64,000 nucleotides of DNA from Simmondsia chinensis (Eukaryota; Streptophyta; Magnoliopsida; Caryophyllales; Simmondsiaceae). The DNA lies in the NCBI GenBank assembly GCA_018398585.1, contig JAGTTD010000010.1:33954638-34018637 (forward strand), in the 5' to 3' direction. This document shows, piece after piece, positions 9,548 through 19,709 of this stretch (positions within the stretch are counted from its first letter, which is position 1; the number at the start of each line of letters is the position of its first letter). The notes beneath the pieces were generated by a model that did no database searches, was not told where the DNA came from, and saw only the letters and a list, made by a program, of their open reading frames with translations. The position numbers were made by a program, and so were the translations under genes.

Positions 9548-9840
9548 GAGGCTATGATGATGCTTTAACTTTTCCAGGCAATGTGATGGTTCAAGGTCGG
9601 TGTTTTCATTGGCTTGGCAGCAATCAAAACTGTGAACCAGAAAAGATTGTTACCATTATTTGGTTACAAATATTGATACCGAGGCACTGGATTGTTGTTG
9701 TTGTTGTTGTTTACAAATATTGATATCAAACAAGTCCTAAATTTTGTGATAGTTAGTTCCTTGACAATGCCGGGATTTGCTTTGCCGCCATGGATACCTG
9801 GTCTCCTTTACATGCCTGAGAAAAGGGGAATCTGAGCCTC
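9548..9840 (+). ncRNA. Box C/D-like module, class C, long form with a TTG-tail insert
   Basis: 293 bp, stem GAGGC/GCCTC, C box ATGATGA, D box CTGA. It contains a 32-bp retroposed tail at 9679-9710. The TRIM-LTR-like end TTGGTTCCTTGACAATGCC is also present in altered form. Confidence 0.45.
9679..9710 (+). mobile_element. 32-bp retroposed (TTG)n tail
   Basis: GAGGCACTGGA then TTG repeats is the extreme 3' end of the RTE/SINE family. It is flanked by a perfect 15-bp duplication, TTACAAATATTGATA (9664-9678 and 9711-9725). It is an almost fully 5'-truncated insertion. Confidence 0.75.
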
Positions 9841-9898
9841 CTCCTTGAACCAAACTTGCTTATGGCCAAGGTTTGAATCTTTCCTCGTAGAAAAGCAG

Positions 9899-10401
9899 TT
9901 AGGTTGTGTTTGGTTCAGCTTTTTAATAGCTTAAAGCTGTGAAAAGCTCTAGTTGATTGCAGGGCTTGCATTTGGTTGCCAAAAAAGATTTTTTAACATA
10001 TTTTTCACAGCTTAAAAGGAAGATGAAAATGTTATTTTATAACTAAGTAGAAAAAGATGCAAAATTAGATTTTTTTTCATAGCTTATTCCAGAAAAATGT
10101 TCTAAAAAGACTATTATCTTTACCATTATGACCTATTTTTACTTTTATCACCACCTGCACTTACCACCCCTCCTTTTACTCCCATGTGTTAGTACACTTA
10201 CCAACCTCCACTTTTATGATAAGCCATTATCATTATTCTTTTCTACTTATTATTATTAGTTGATTTATGCAAAAAAGATCTTTCTAGGATGCACAACCAA
10301 ATAGTTCACTGCAAAACTATACAGATCTTAAAGAAACAGATCTTATTGAAACAATGAAGCTGAAAAAAAGATAGGCTGAATAAGACGAACCAAATGCACC
10401 C
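9899..10401. mobile_element. MITE-like element with TGTTTGGTTC ends
   Basis: The left end TTAGGTTGTGTTTGGTTCAGC and the right end ACGAACCAAATGCACCCT are imperfect inverted repeats. The interior has AGCTTAAAGCTGTG-like text and no coding region. Superfamily not certain; hAT-like ends. Confidence 0.5.
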
Positions 10402-10859
10402 TGAGCTTGTTTCTCAGCTTATCTTTTTTAATAAGATATGTATATTTAAGATCTGTAACTTTCTATAGTGAAATGTTTGATTATGCATCGTAGAAAGATC
10501 AGTTTCAGACTAGCAGCACGAGTAATCCTAAATAAATACGTCTTGTTTTGTTAGAGGAACAAGGTCTGGAAATTTTTTCTTACAATATTTTCAATTAAAT
10601 TTTTTTTTTTCCAAAAACCATTTTTGGCTGTTTTAAAATGATTCTATGTATGAATTCATATAGGAAAATGATTATGATGGAAAGATTTTCCATCCGGTTA
10701 AAAATGTCCTCTTTTTTTTTTTTTAGGGGTAGTTGACTTTACCTTTATAGAGAAGATACTTTCTCTTTCTCGTTAGTTGCTTAGTGCTTCTAGGATGTAT
10801 TACCTTGGGGTATAGTGATGTTGCTAACATGCGCATACTCCCTCCCTCCCTCCATACTT

Positions 10860-10885
10860 CCTCTCTCTCTCTCTCTCTCTCTCTC
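10860..10885 (+). repeat. (CT)n microsatellite
   Basis: About 13 uninterrupted CT units preceded by CTCC repeats. Confidence 0.9.
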
Positions 10886-11312
10886 GTTGCTTATATGCTT
10901 CAGGCGCTGTACACACGCTCTCTACACTCTCTACTCTCTCTACATGCTGCTTTGCTTTTACCTTTTATCTTTTACATTCTGCTTTGGCTCCTATGTCTCT
11001 ATGCTTTTATGCTTCTTTGCTCCCATGCTTCCATGCATACTTGCTTACTTGCTTGTTTATTTGTTTACTTGCCTACATGCCTACATGCATACTTGCCTAG
11101 CATGATATCTATACTTCACATGCTCTTCATACAGGCGCTTCATAGCTATAATAACTATCATGACCATCAAATATCAGGTTGGGGGTCCTCGGAAACAGTC
11201 TCTCATCTGGGTCTCACCCTGATGAGGTTAGCTGCGTACATCCTACCCCTCCCAAACCCTGCGCAAGCGGGAGGCCTTGTGGCACTGGGTATGTTGTTGT
11301 CGTGATACTCTT
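10886..11312 (+). mobile_element. Probable RTE LINE 3' UTR and tail
   Basis: From 11168 the sequence is the shared 3' domain (GGTTGGGGGTCCTCGGAAACAG, CTGCGTACATCC, GGCACTGGGTATGTTGTTG). The preceding low-complexity stretch of TACTTGCTTGTTTA and CCTACATGCATAC words resembles the 3' UTR of the reversed LINE at 2540-3043. The 173-codon frame across it is not a protein; it follows the simple repeats. Confidence 0.5.
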
Positions 11313-11382
11313 CTCAGATTTATATTGTATCAATTTGCTATCATTGTTTTGGCACAAGAAAAGAGAAAGGAAAAATATTACC

Positions 11383-11812
11383 GAGGCTTTGATGTTGCTA
11401 TAGCTTTTTCTAGGCAATGTCACGGATCAAGATAGGTTATGCCATTGGCTTGGCAGCAATCTTAAGTATCTGGTCACCTACTAGGGCCTTGCCTCAATGG
11501 TAGGAGGTAAGTGAGGGGATAGAGTGTTGATTTAGGCCAAAAGGTCTGGAGTTCGATCCCCCCCTTGAACCTCGCGCTGAGGGATCCTTGGCTTAACTGG
11601 CTTCTATGGTATGCGAGTCGCCGCATGGGCTGAGGTTTACTAGGTAACCGGGTTCCTCGTTTGCCCCAAAAAAAAAAAAAAAAAAAAAAAAAAAACCCCC
11701 TCTTAGTGCCTGGTTTAGGGTTTTCTCTCGTCTCGTCCACACGGTGCTGGGTTTGCTTTATTGCCATGGCTTCCTAGTCTTCTTTACGTTATGAGAAAAG
11801 GCAAAGATAAAT
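11383..11812 (+). repeat. Class C module interrupted by a poly(A) SINE
   Basis: 5' part 11383-11474 has GAGGC but a damaged C box (TTGATGT). The 3' part 11702-11812 keeps TTTGCTTTATTGCCATGG but lacks the D box. The SINE at 11475-11701 splits it. Confidence 0.6.
11475..11701 (+). mobile_element. tRNA-derived poly(A) SINE, copy 1
   Basis: A head with box-A-like CTCAATGGTAGG and box-B-like GAGTTCGATCC is followed by a body ending GGTTCCTCGTTTGCC and about 28 A. Flanks CTTAAGTATCTGGT (11461) and CTTAGTGCCTGGT (11702) are a diverged target duplication. Relatives are at 19533, 22197 and 63922. Confidence 0.75.
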
Positions 11813-11850
11813 TTTGAAAGTTCTGCAAAAGAAAAGATAAAGAAATTGCA

Positions 11851-12102
11851 GAGGCTGCGATGATGCTTTAGCTTTTCCAGGCAATGTGATTCTGTGAAGG
11901 TTCAAGGCTGGTTTTTCCATTGGCTTGGCGGCATTCGAAGCCAAAAATAAGAAAAAATTGTTTCCACTGTCTGGTTAAAAATATTGATACTAGATAGGCC
12001 CTAAGTTTTGTGATAGTCGGTTCTTTGGCAATGCCATGATTTGCTTTGCCGCCATGGACCGATGCTCTCCTTTACATGCGAAAAAAGGGAAATCTGAGCC
12101 TT
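11851..12102 (+). ncRNA. Box C/D-like module, class C, long form
   Basis: 252 bp, stem GAGGC/GCCTT, C box GCGATGA, D box CTGA. Confidence 0.4.
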
Positions 12103-12140
12103 CTTGAACCAATTTAATTTTTGTGTTTACCAAACAAGGC

Positions 12141-12254
12141 CTAAGATGAGAGTCGGACTAGTGTGGGTGTCGTAAGGGCCGTTGCTGCCTCTCCAGTTGT
12201 CGCTGCTGGTAGATCACTGTTGTTCGGCAATCTCAGTCACAATGGAACAGCCCT
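12141..12254 (+). repeat. Hairpin module E, copy 3
   Basis: Starts CCTAAGATGAGAGTCGG. The end AACAGCCC is at 12246-12253, only 25 bp before class B copy 3, so the F module is missing here. Confidence 0.45.
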
Positions 12255-12278
12255 TTCTGTCAACGATAACGCTTTTAA

Positions 12279-12492
12279 GAGGCTGTGATGAACTCATTGC
12301 TTTTTGCAGGCCATGTGAGAGGGATGAAGGTCGGTGGTGCCATTGACTTGGCAGCATTTGAGAGGCTGTGTGGAGGTTTGTTTTGTGTTTCTCTATCCTC
12401 TCTTTCACATGGCTGAAGGACTTTGCTTTGCCGCCATAGCTCCCCCTGTCTCTCCTTTCCATATGGCCTGATCAAAGGTGAATCTGAGCCTT
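12279..12492 (+). ncRNA. Box C/D-like module, class B copy 3
   Basis: 214 bp, stem GAGGC/GCCTT (one G-U), C box GTGATGA, D box CTGA. Confidence 0.45.
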
Positions 12493-12529
12493 TCTTCTCT
12501 TATTTGGGTGGCTTGATGCCTATTTTGTT

Positions 12530-13113
12530 GGAAAATGTTGATGTGGGATGTGATTCCTATAATATATGTGTCTTCTCTCAATTTTCGATGAAAAATTCGT
12601 TGGATTACAATGGATTTTATCAATATGTACGTCGAAAATGTGGGGGACACAGCATTTTTTAGTGAAAATCCCTATATATTATTATAAACACGTTTTGCAT
12701 CAACAATTTTCAATGAAAATGTACTAGATTCCAGCCAAAGATACCCAAGTAATGAGGTTCCCAAATCTCAGGGTACTATATTGTATATGTTGAAATGTTG
12801 GTTAACTAGTTGATAAAAAGAACATACCTAGAGCCTCAAGGGCTCCCGCCTGCGCAGGGTCTGGGGGGCGGATGTACGCAGCCTTCCCCCTTCAGGGTGT
12901 TAACCTGAAAAGAGGCTATTTTCCAGTGCCTCTAGCCTGAGGGTGAGGATTTCCCAGGAGGTCACCCGTCCTGGTACTACTCTTGCCCAAGCACGCTTAA
13001 CTTCGGAGTTCTAATGGGATTCGGTGACGGCGTGTTGGTGCCCTCTTTGGTTTGGTTAACTAGTTGATAAAAACCAAATTTTCGGTGTCCTAAGTGATAA
13101 TTTCCCTTAAAAT
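12530..13113 (+). repeat. Spacer module Y, copy 2, split by a 5S-SINE
   Basis: Aligns with 7840-8200. The SINE at 12820-13051 interrupts it, and the interruption point is duplicated. Confidence 0.6.
12820..13051 (-). mobile_element. 5S rRNA-derived SINE, copy 1 (full length)
   Basis: 232 bp between perfect 22-bp duplications at 12798-12819 and 13052-13073. Read on the minus strand, the head is 5S rRNA-like and keeps GAAGTTAAGCGTGCTTGGGC (internal box A) and GGTGACCTCCTGGGAA-like sequence (box C region). The body is the RTE LINE 3' domain (GGCTGCGTACATCC, CAGACCCTGCGCAGGCGGGA). The last bases are AGGTATGTTC rather than (TTG)n. Confidence 0.85.
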
Positions 13114-13116
13114 TAT

Positions 13117-13306
13117 ACATGCTGTGATGACTAGCTTTTCTACGTGATGTGAGGAATCAAGGCTGGTTTTGCCATCGGCTTGGCAGCAATTTCAGTGCCC
13201 ATGATACGGTTTTCTCTGACTATCTTCGCATGGTTTTGGGATTTGCTTTGCCGCCATGAAATCCTGGTCTCCTTTACATGTTTAAGAAAAGGCGAATCTG
13301 GGCCTC
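13117..13306 (+). repeat. Class C module, D box lost
   Basis: C box GTGATGA kept. The 5' stem is altered (CATGC) and the D box reads CTGG. Confidence 0.55.
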
Positions 13307-13451
13307 TTCTCCTAGTTGAGCAAGTCTTGTCTGTCAAGGAACCAACTATTCCAAAAGTTTAAGCTGATGAGGGAAAGTCTAGAAATGGTTTTATACTCTA
13401 ACATTGTTCTTGACCCAAGTTTGTATCCTTTCGTAAAAAAGCGAAAAAAAT

Positions 13452-13578
13452 TGCAGGGGCTGTGAAGTTGCTTTGGCTTTTCGCTTCTCTTTCATATGGC
13501 TGAAGACTCGCTTTTTCACCTTGAGTGCTTGGTCATCTTCACAAGCCCCACAAAAGTCAAATATGAAATCTCCTCTTT
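13452..13578 (+). repeat. Class C module with internal deletion
   Basis: Starts GCAGGGGCTGTGAAGTTGC, jumps to the CTCTTTCATATGGC block, and ends without a clear D box. Confidence 0.5.
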
Positions 13579-13738
13579 TCTATTATGTTTATAACGAGCC
13601 AGCTTGCAAGGGAAAGCGAGTTGCAGCCCTATCCTAGCCTTAACATAAATTGCAAATTCAATATACATGTACATTACAAATAACAATTTATGTATGATAC
13701 ATTATAAATATCGACTTATATGCTTCTATTTTAAATCA

Positions 13739-14685
13739 GAGGCACATACTAATGTGCGCACAGGGGAAGGGGAGACAGACACTTTCCCTATTACAATAGG
13801 GGTACACCAGGGCTCTGCCTTGAGTCCCTTCCTATTCATTCTAGTGATGGATGAGCTCACTAGACATATCCAAGGGGAGGTACCTTGGTGCATGCTTTTT
13901 GCAAACGACATAGTTCTGGTAGGGGAATCCCGTGCGGACATAAACGAAAAGCTGGAGCTATGGAGAGGTGCTTTAGAATCGAGAGGTCTAAGGATTAGCA
14001 GATCTAAGACAGAGTATGTGGAATTCAAATTCAACCGTTCCACTGCATCTAGCACCAAGGAGGTTAAGATTGAATCAGAAGCCGTACAGAGTAAGGAGAG
14101 CTTCAAATATCTGGGATCCATGATACACCAGAACGGTGAAGTGGATGAGGATGTCAGCAACATGATTAAAGTAGGCTTGCAGAAGTGGAGGATGGCATCC
14201 GGGGTGCTGTGTGATAGAAAATTCCCGTTAAAGTTAAAGGGAAAATACTATAGGACGGTAATAAGACCGGCTATGTTGTACGGGGCAGAGTGTCGGCCAA
14301 TGAAACAAAACCAAACATAGAGGATGAAGGTGGCAGAGATGAAGATGCTACGATGGATGTGTGGCCACACAAGGAAGGATAGGATTAGGAATGAGGTGAT
14401 TCGGGGTAAGCTGGGTGTAGCCTCGATCGAGGATAAACTGAGAGAGACCCGTCTCAGATGGTTTGGACATGTTAGTAGAAGACCAACTTCAGCACCAGTC
14501 AGGAGGTGCGAACAGCTCAACACAGCGACAAGCAGAAGAGGGAGGGGCAGACCAAAGAAGAGTTAGCTGAAGACAATTCGTCAAGACCTAACCCACCTAA
14601 ACCTAAGAGAGGAGATGGCCTCAGATAGGGCTCGTTGGAGGGCTAGCATTAGGGTAGCGGAGATGGTAGAGTAGTGTAGAGCGGG
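13739..14685 (+). pseudogene. RTE reverse transcriptase fragment
   Basis: The frame carries GVHQGSALSPFLFILVMDEL (RT motif 4/5), then MLFANDIVLV where active enzymes have F/Y-A-D-D, so the first catalytic Asp is Asn here. SRGLRISRSKTEY and YLGSMIHQNG follow, and the [14 protein letters not shown] tail is typical of plant RTE proteins. A TAG at 14318-14320 and another at 14564-14566 interrupt the frame. The open frame begins at 13667 in flanking DNA, but LINE sequence starts only at 13739. It is inactive. Confidence 0.85.
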
Positions 14686-15053
14686 GAGTGGTTGGTAGTC
14701 CAAGATCCTTAGGCAGGCATGACCTCTAGTGGGGCACTTTTAGGCTAGCTTAGTCCCTGTTTGTTGTTTATTGTTTATTATTTATTGTTTATTGTTCATT
14801 CTGCTGTTTCTCCTTATTCTTCTTCTTCTTCTTCTTCTTTTGCTCCTCCTCCTCCTTATTCTCTCCTTCTTTGACTTTTTTATCAGAATGCAAGGTGATT
14901 GATTTGTGGTTTATCTGCAGGCATTCAACTACTTCAGATTGGGGGTCCCCGGAAACAGTCTCCTTTCCAGCTGGAAGGGGTATGGCTGCGTACATCACCC
15001 CCCCAGACCCTGCATTTAGCGGAAGCCGCAAGGCACTAGGACTGTTGTTGTTG
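13739..15053 (+). mobile_element. 5'-truncated RTE-clade non-LTR retrotransposon
   Basis: 1315 bp between a perfect 20-bp target duplication at 13719-13738 and 15054-15073. The endonuclease half is missing. It holds the C-terminal half of reverse transcriptase, a low-complexity 3' UTR with TTTATTG and CTTCTT words, the 3' domain from 14938, and a (TTG)n end. The same 3' domain occurs in the SINEs of this window, so this LINE family is their likely partner. Confidence 0.85.
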
Positions 15054-15227
15054 TATGCTTCTATTTTAAATCACTTTTCTTTCTAGTCAAACACCAAGTC
15101 CTAGAAAAAGTGTTGTTTCCTTAATATAATATTTTTCTCTAGAAAAGAAGTTCGGTCAAACATGCTTCCGTTCTTGTACAATTTAGAATGTGTGAATTTG
15201 ATATCATTTTCTAAGAAAAATATTGTA

Positions 15228-15412
15228 GAGGTTGTGATGTCGATTTAGCTTTTCTAGGCGATGTGAGGGATCAAGGCCAGTTATGGCTCAGTAGCAATCT
15301 AAGTACCTAGTTGGGGTTTTCTCTTTCCTCTTTCACATGACCCTGGATTTACTTTTTCGTCATGGATGCCTAGTTTCCTTTACATGTTCAAGAAAAGGAA
15401 ATCCAAGCTTTC
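15228..15412 (+). repeat. Class C module, decayed
   Basis: GAGGTTGTGATGTCG opening and GCTTTCTTC end. The D box is lost (CCAA) and the central block is shortened to TATGGCTCAGTAGCAATC. Confidence 0.55.
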
Positions 15413-15621
15413 TTCTTGTCTTGTTTGACTCGGTTGGTAAAATTCGCGTATAATATAAATTTGGACACATAGTCTGTACTTCCTGTCTAGACAGGATGTT
15501 TACATATATTGTCAATAGTATGGTATGCATTTTCTCGATGTTATTCATAGTATGCAAGTATTATAATAAGTATCTGTATTTTTCTAATTTGAAAAATACT
15601 TGATAATTGAAAATAATTAAT

Positions 15622-15995
15622 ACTTATGCCCAAAAAGGTCCCGTACTTTGCTTATTGTGTCAATTTAATTCTTGTACTTTTAATTGTCTAGTCCCTCTAC
15701 TAACTATAGTGTATCAATTTAGTTCTATGATCGAACTAAAGTTAAGTTAATGATATAATTTTAATGGTACAATCATGTTAGATGCAAGTAATCCACTACA
15801 AAATTCATTCATTGACTCAATTTAACGCAACTTGTTGCCAAACCATTAAAAATTTCGTCAAAAACTTAACATAAATTTTACTCTAGGGACCAAATTGACA
15901 CAATATAAACAGTAAAGGGGCTAAATTGATACAATTAAAAATACAAGGACCAAATTAACACAATGAGCAAAATACAGGGACCTTTGGCATAAATA
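15622..15995. mobile_element. MITE with long inverted ends
   Basis: TATGCCCAAAAAGGTCCCGT at the left is matched in inverted form by GGGACCTTTGGCATAAATA at the right. Both sides are followed by mirrored CAATTTAGT/TACAATTAAAA text. There is no coding region. A partial relative is at 48720-48830. Confidence 0.6.
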
Positions 15996-16298
15996 ACCCT
16001 AAATATATTCTTTATTTTGTTAAATTTGTTACTTTAATTATTAAATTGTTGATTGTATCCCATCATTTACTATGTGTCATACTTCTACTATTGCCATTAG
16101 TACTGAAGTTGTCCTCTAGCTTTATAAGTCAATGTAGTACTTTTATTGAGATTTTCATGTATATAGCCGAATAATACATGTACTTATTAGACTCCGTTTA
16201 ATTTCCGTATCATATATTGCTAACAAGGTTTTGAACCAGATTAGTCTTAAAATTTGGTTTGCATCTTTCCGAAAGAAAAAGAGGAAGAAGAAATTGTT

Positions 16299-16609
16299 GA
16301 GGCCGTGATGATGCTTTCTAGGCGATGTGAAGGACCAAGGTTGGTTGTGCCATCGGCTTGGCAGCAATTCAAGCGCATGCATCAAAAACAGAGAGGGGGG
16401 GGGGGGGGGGGGGGGGGGTGGGGGGGAAGAAATGTTTCCCCTTTGGTCTTTTTGTTTCTTGAAAACAAAAAGCCATAAACTGATACCGAACCTCTGTTAG
16501 TAAAATACGCGTATAATACATCTGCATCCTTGACAATGCTGGGATTTGCTTCGCTGCCATGGATACCTAGTCTCCTTTACATGCCTGTGAAAAGGGGAAT
16601 CTGAGCCTC
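16299..16609 (+). ncRNA. Box C/D-like module, class C, long form with poly-G
   Basis: 311 bp, stem GAGGC/GCCTC, C box GTGATGA, D box CTGA. The middle carries a poly-G tract (16395-16426) and a TCCTTGACAATGCTGGG junction. Confidence 0.4.
16395..16426 (+). repeat. Poly-G tract
   Basis: 24 G, one T, then 7 G. The exact length is likely to vary between reads or assemblies. Confidence 0.85.
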
Positions 16610-18670
16610 CTAAATGAACCCAACTTGCACATGACCAAGGTTTGAATCCTCCTCCATTGAAGAGCATTCTTGGCTCGTTTCGTTTTTGTCCTCTAAAGTT
16701 GTCAAACAAGAAGAAATAATTGTGGATACTTGATTGTGTTTTGTCAGAGGAAGACCTTTTGTCTGGAAATTTTTTTGAAAAATGTTTCCAATTTAAAGTA
16801 ACTTTTTTTTTGAGAACCCTTTATGCCTAGTTAAAGAAAATCAACAATGGCCCACAGGTTCAAAGAGGCTTCTGCTAAGATAGGGTTTGAAGAGAATAAG
16901 ATGTATGCAATCTTACCTCTACAGGATGTTGCTCTGTAGAGAGGTTTGTGAAGAGCCTCCTATCCAAAAAAGAAAAGTTGAAGAAAACTGTAACAATTTT
17001 TTTTTTTTTTTAAAGTTGTAAGGAGGATTCTACTGTCCTCCTTTGTTGATGTGTGATTATAACATTGTGCGACGTGAGATTACTATGCATAGGTTCTCTA
17101 CGGTTAAAAATTGTCTTCCTCCTATGTCAAGAGGTAATTAACTTTGCTTCCGCGTGCGCGTCCATTATTTTCTGGGGGTTCTCGTTGATATTTATTCATT
17201 TAAGGACATCATAAGAGTAGAGTGGAACCCTTCAGGGTAGCACCCTAAAGGGAAGGCTGCATACATCCACACCCTAAGGCCCTCCTTGTACGGAAGTCCT
17301 TGCGGCATTGGGACTGTTGTTGTATGGGAGTAGGGTAAAAATAGCCTTCTTTCCTATGAACCTAACCCCTCCAACGAGGCATCCTCATTCCTAGTTGAAT
17401 GTTTCCGGAGAAAATCCCCTAGTAAATGTGATGTTTCCCATCATGATGGAACGCATGTAACACTCAATTTTGGGGTTGCCAGTACCGATTCTGCATGATC
17501 TTTTGAGTGGGGTGCGAGTGCCTTTGCTGAAACAAGTGTTGGAACTGAATCTACACCCCTACTATGGTCTGATTTGGCAAGTTTCCAGAAAGCGACTGCT
17601 TAGTCCTTTTGCTTCATTCGAGTGGCTTAACTTTCAGTCCTTGAGAGAGTGAAAGGGTCAGAGGATTCAATTGCAGCCAATGTGGTACCAATTTGGTTTG
17701 GCACATCTGATGGTCTCATATCTCCTGTTTTCTTTTTCTGATCGTTCGATGAAAAAGATCCATTCTCTTTGTAGAAAAGAGGAGGCATGACCAATGGAGA
17801 TTTCTTTCTTGATTTGTCCCGTAGACCGGATCTCTCTTCATCCTGGCTTGCAACTTTTCTGTCACCATGCCCTGCTGGTGCGTGTTACTCGTTAGATGTT
17901 TTTTATATGGTAAGAAAGGCGTTAGGCGCTGTCTAAGAAGGGAACAACCTAAAGCATCAGATAGAATGATATCAAACAACTGCCTATGAGAACGAGAGGA
18001 TTACGCTACGATCGATGGAATAGAGTGGCCAAAGCCAGCAGTTCAATTTGCCTCTTTATTGTCCTCTTGGAAGCTTCACCATGTTAAAAGAATGAAGGCA
18101 CTGCAGAGCAATATTGCATTTTTTTTCATCTAACGCATGAATCATTCAAAGTTTTCATCTTCAAAACATGCTCATGGGTATTTCAAACCGAGCGTCCTCG
18201 ACTTGTTTGACAAAATGTTGGTATGTGCCTTATTTTTTATAAGGAATTATCTTTGGCGAATTTAGATGGATATGGATTCATTACTCAAGTGAAAAAATCC
18301 TGAAATTTTTTGATAAACTAGGGATTAAGGAAAGACAGCATTGACTAAATATGTAGAAACAGATATTGCTTTTCTCAAGCTGAGTTATAGAGCATAAGCG
18401 TTTCGCACTAGCTTGGTTTGTTCAAATCAAATCGGGTGGGTTAATTTTTGGATATGAGGCTAGGGTTTTGGTCAATAGAGTTGGGTTGCTTCGGATTTTG
18501 AGTTTGTTGGGTTTCGGTTAAGCTGGTTTGGTTCATGGTATTCAAGTAGGTTTATTTTGAGTTGTGTCAAATTTAGCTTGTGTCGGGTCTTTCGGTTTCG
18601 AGTCATCTTGATATTTGTGTTAATCAAGTTCATGTGCACTTCTTGAGCTCTATTCTAGACCGCTTCGCTA
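16610..18670. other. Spacer with RTE tail and module J
   Basis: Holds a short + strand RTE/SINE 3' end at 17229-17324 (GGGAAGGCTGCATACATCC...GGCATTGGGACTGTTGTTG). A copy of spacer J lies at about 17650-17900 (AGAGGATTCAATTGCAGCCAATGTGG), related to 25960-26160 and 48070-48260. Decayed G-like GGTTTGGTTC words are at 18420-18640. No gene seen. Confidence 0.45.
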
Positions 18671-18675
18671 GATAG

Positions 18676-18871
18676 GAACATACCTAGTGCCTCAAGGGCT
18701 TCCGCCTACGTAGGGTCTGGGGGGGCGGATGAACGCAACCTTCCCCTTTTAAGGTATTAACCTAAAGAGAGGTTGTTTTCCAGTGTCCTCAACTTGAGGG
18801 TGAGGACTTCCCAGGAGGTCACCCATCTTGGTACTACTTTCGCCCAAGTATGTTTAACTTCAGAGTTCTAA
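18676..18871 (-). mobile_element. 5S rRNA-derived SINE, copy 2 (head truncated)
   Basis: Same body and 3' end as the copy at 12820. The 5S-like head stops at the CCATTAGAACTC-equivalent position, so the first part of the 5S sequence is missing. No clean target duplication found. Confidence 0.7.
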
Positions 18872-18984
18872 TGGAAATGCTCATCAAGATTGCTCTTTTT
18901 GATAATGGAAATGCTAACCACGGGAATAATTCGGTTGTTTTCATTTATATTCAATTATTCTATAGGAATAAATCTGTTATTTAA

Positions 18985-19330
18985 ATAATGAATCCTAAGT
19001 GCTTAAATAGGCAGAGTTCAAGCTTCGAAAAGGTGAGTTTGAGCCTAAATAGGTCGGACTTGGTTTGACCTTGGTTGACCCTATTTTCAGCATAACTAGG
19101 CTGCACTTTATGAGGGTAAATGAGTCGATTTTGAGCCTTGAAACGGTGAACTTGAGCATATTTCAAGTTGTGGCTGATTCAAGTTTGAACATAAATAGGT
19201 TGAACTCAGTTTGAAGTTGTCGAGCCTGATCAAGTTCAACGAAGTCGAGCTACATGCAAGCTTCAAGTAATTGAGGAGATGTTGTGTTGATTGAGTTTCA
19301 ATCCTAGCAAGCTCAAGCAAAGTACAACTC
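18985..19330 (+). repeat. Spacer module H, copy 1
   Basis: Degenerate AGGCTxGTTTGAGCTTGA-like words. Similar stretches are at 24890-25290, 27040-27420, 58140-58610 and 59310-59680. No gene. Confidence 0.4.
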
Positions 19331-19532
19331 GAGATCTAAGGGTTTATTGTAGTATTAACTATTCTTCTTAATCCAGCAGTGACTCAGGATGAAGCTACAT
19401 CAACCCTTCCTTTCCCTAACTTTAATCCCCATTTTCTTGAAAAATAAAGTTATTTACATTTACATAAAACTTTTATCCAAGACGGATCGATTTTGATTTA
19501 ATCACAACTTTATATATTTAACAAAGCAATCT

Positions 19533-19709
19533 ATTAAGTAGTAGGAGGCAAGTGGGGGATAGAGTGTTGCTTTAGGCTAAAAGGTTTGAAGTTTTATGTC
19601 ATCTTTGAATATTTTTTTGAGAAATTTTTGACTTAACTAACTCTTGTAGTATGTGAGTCACCTCAAGCGCTGGGGTTTACCGAGTAGGCTGGTTCCTCGT
19701 TAGCAAAAA
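19533..19709 (+). mobile_element. tRNA-derived poly(A) SINE, copy 2
   Basis: GTAGGAGGCAAGTGGGGGAT start and GGTTCCTCGTTAGC end, then A-run. Flanks AAGCAATCT (19524) and AAGTAATCT (19710) are near-identical. Box B is degraded. Confidence 0.65.

Noticed and set aside
10860..10885. Clustered simple repeats as a CRISPR-like array
   Set aside because: Plant nuclear DNA with microsatellites; no repeat-spacer structure.
10784..11305. 173-codon open frame rich in Leu, Ser and Tyr
   Set aside because: It reads through a CT microsatellite and a low-complexity LINE 3' UTR; no domain.
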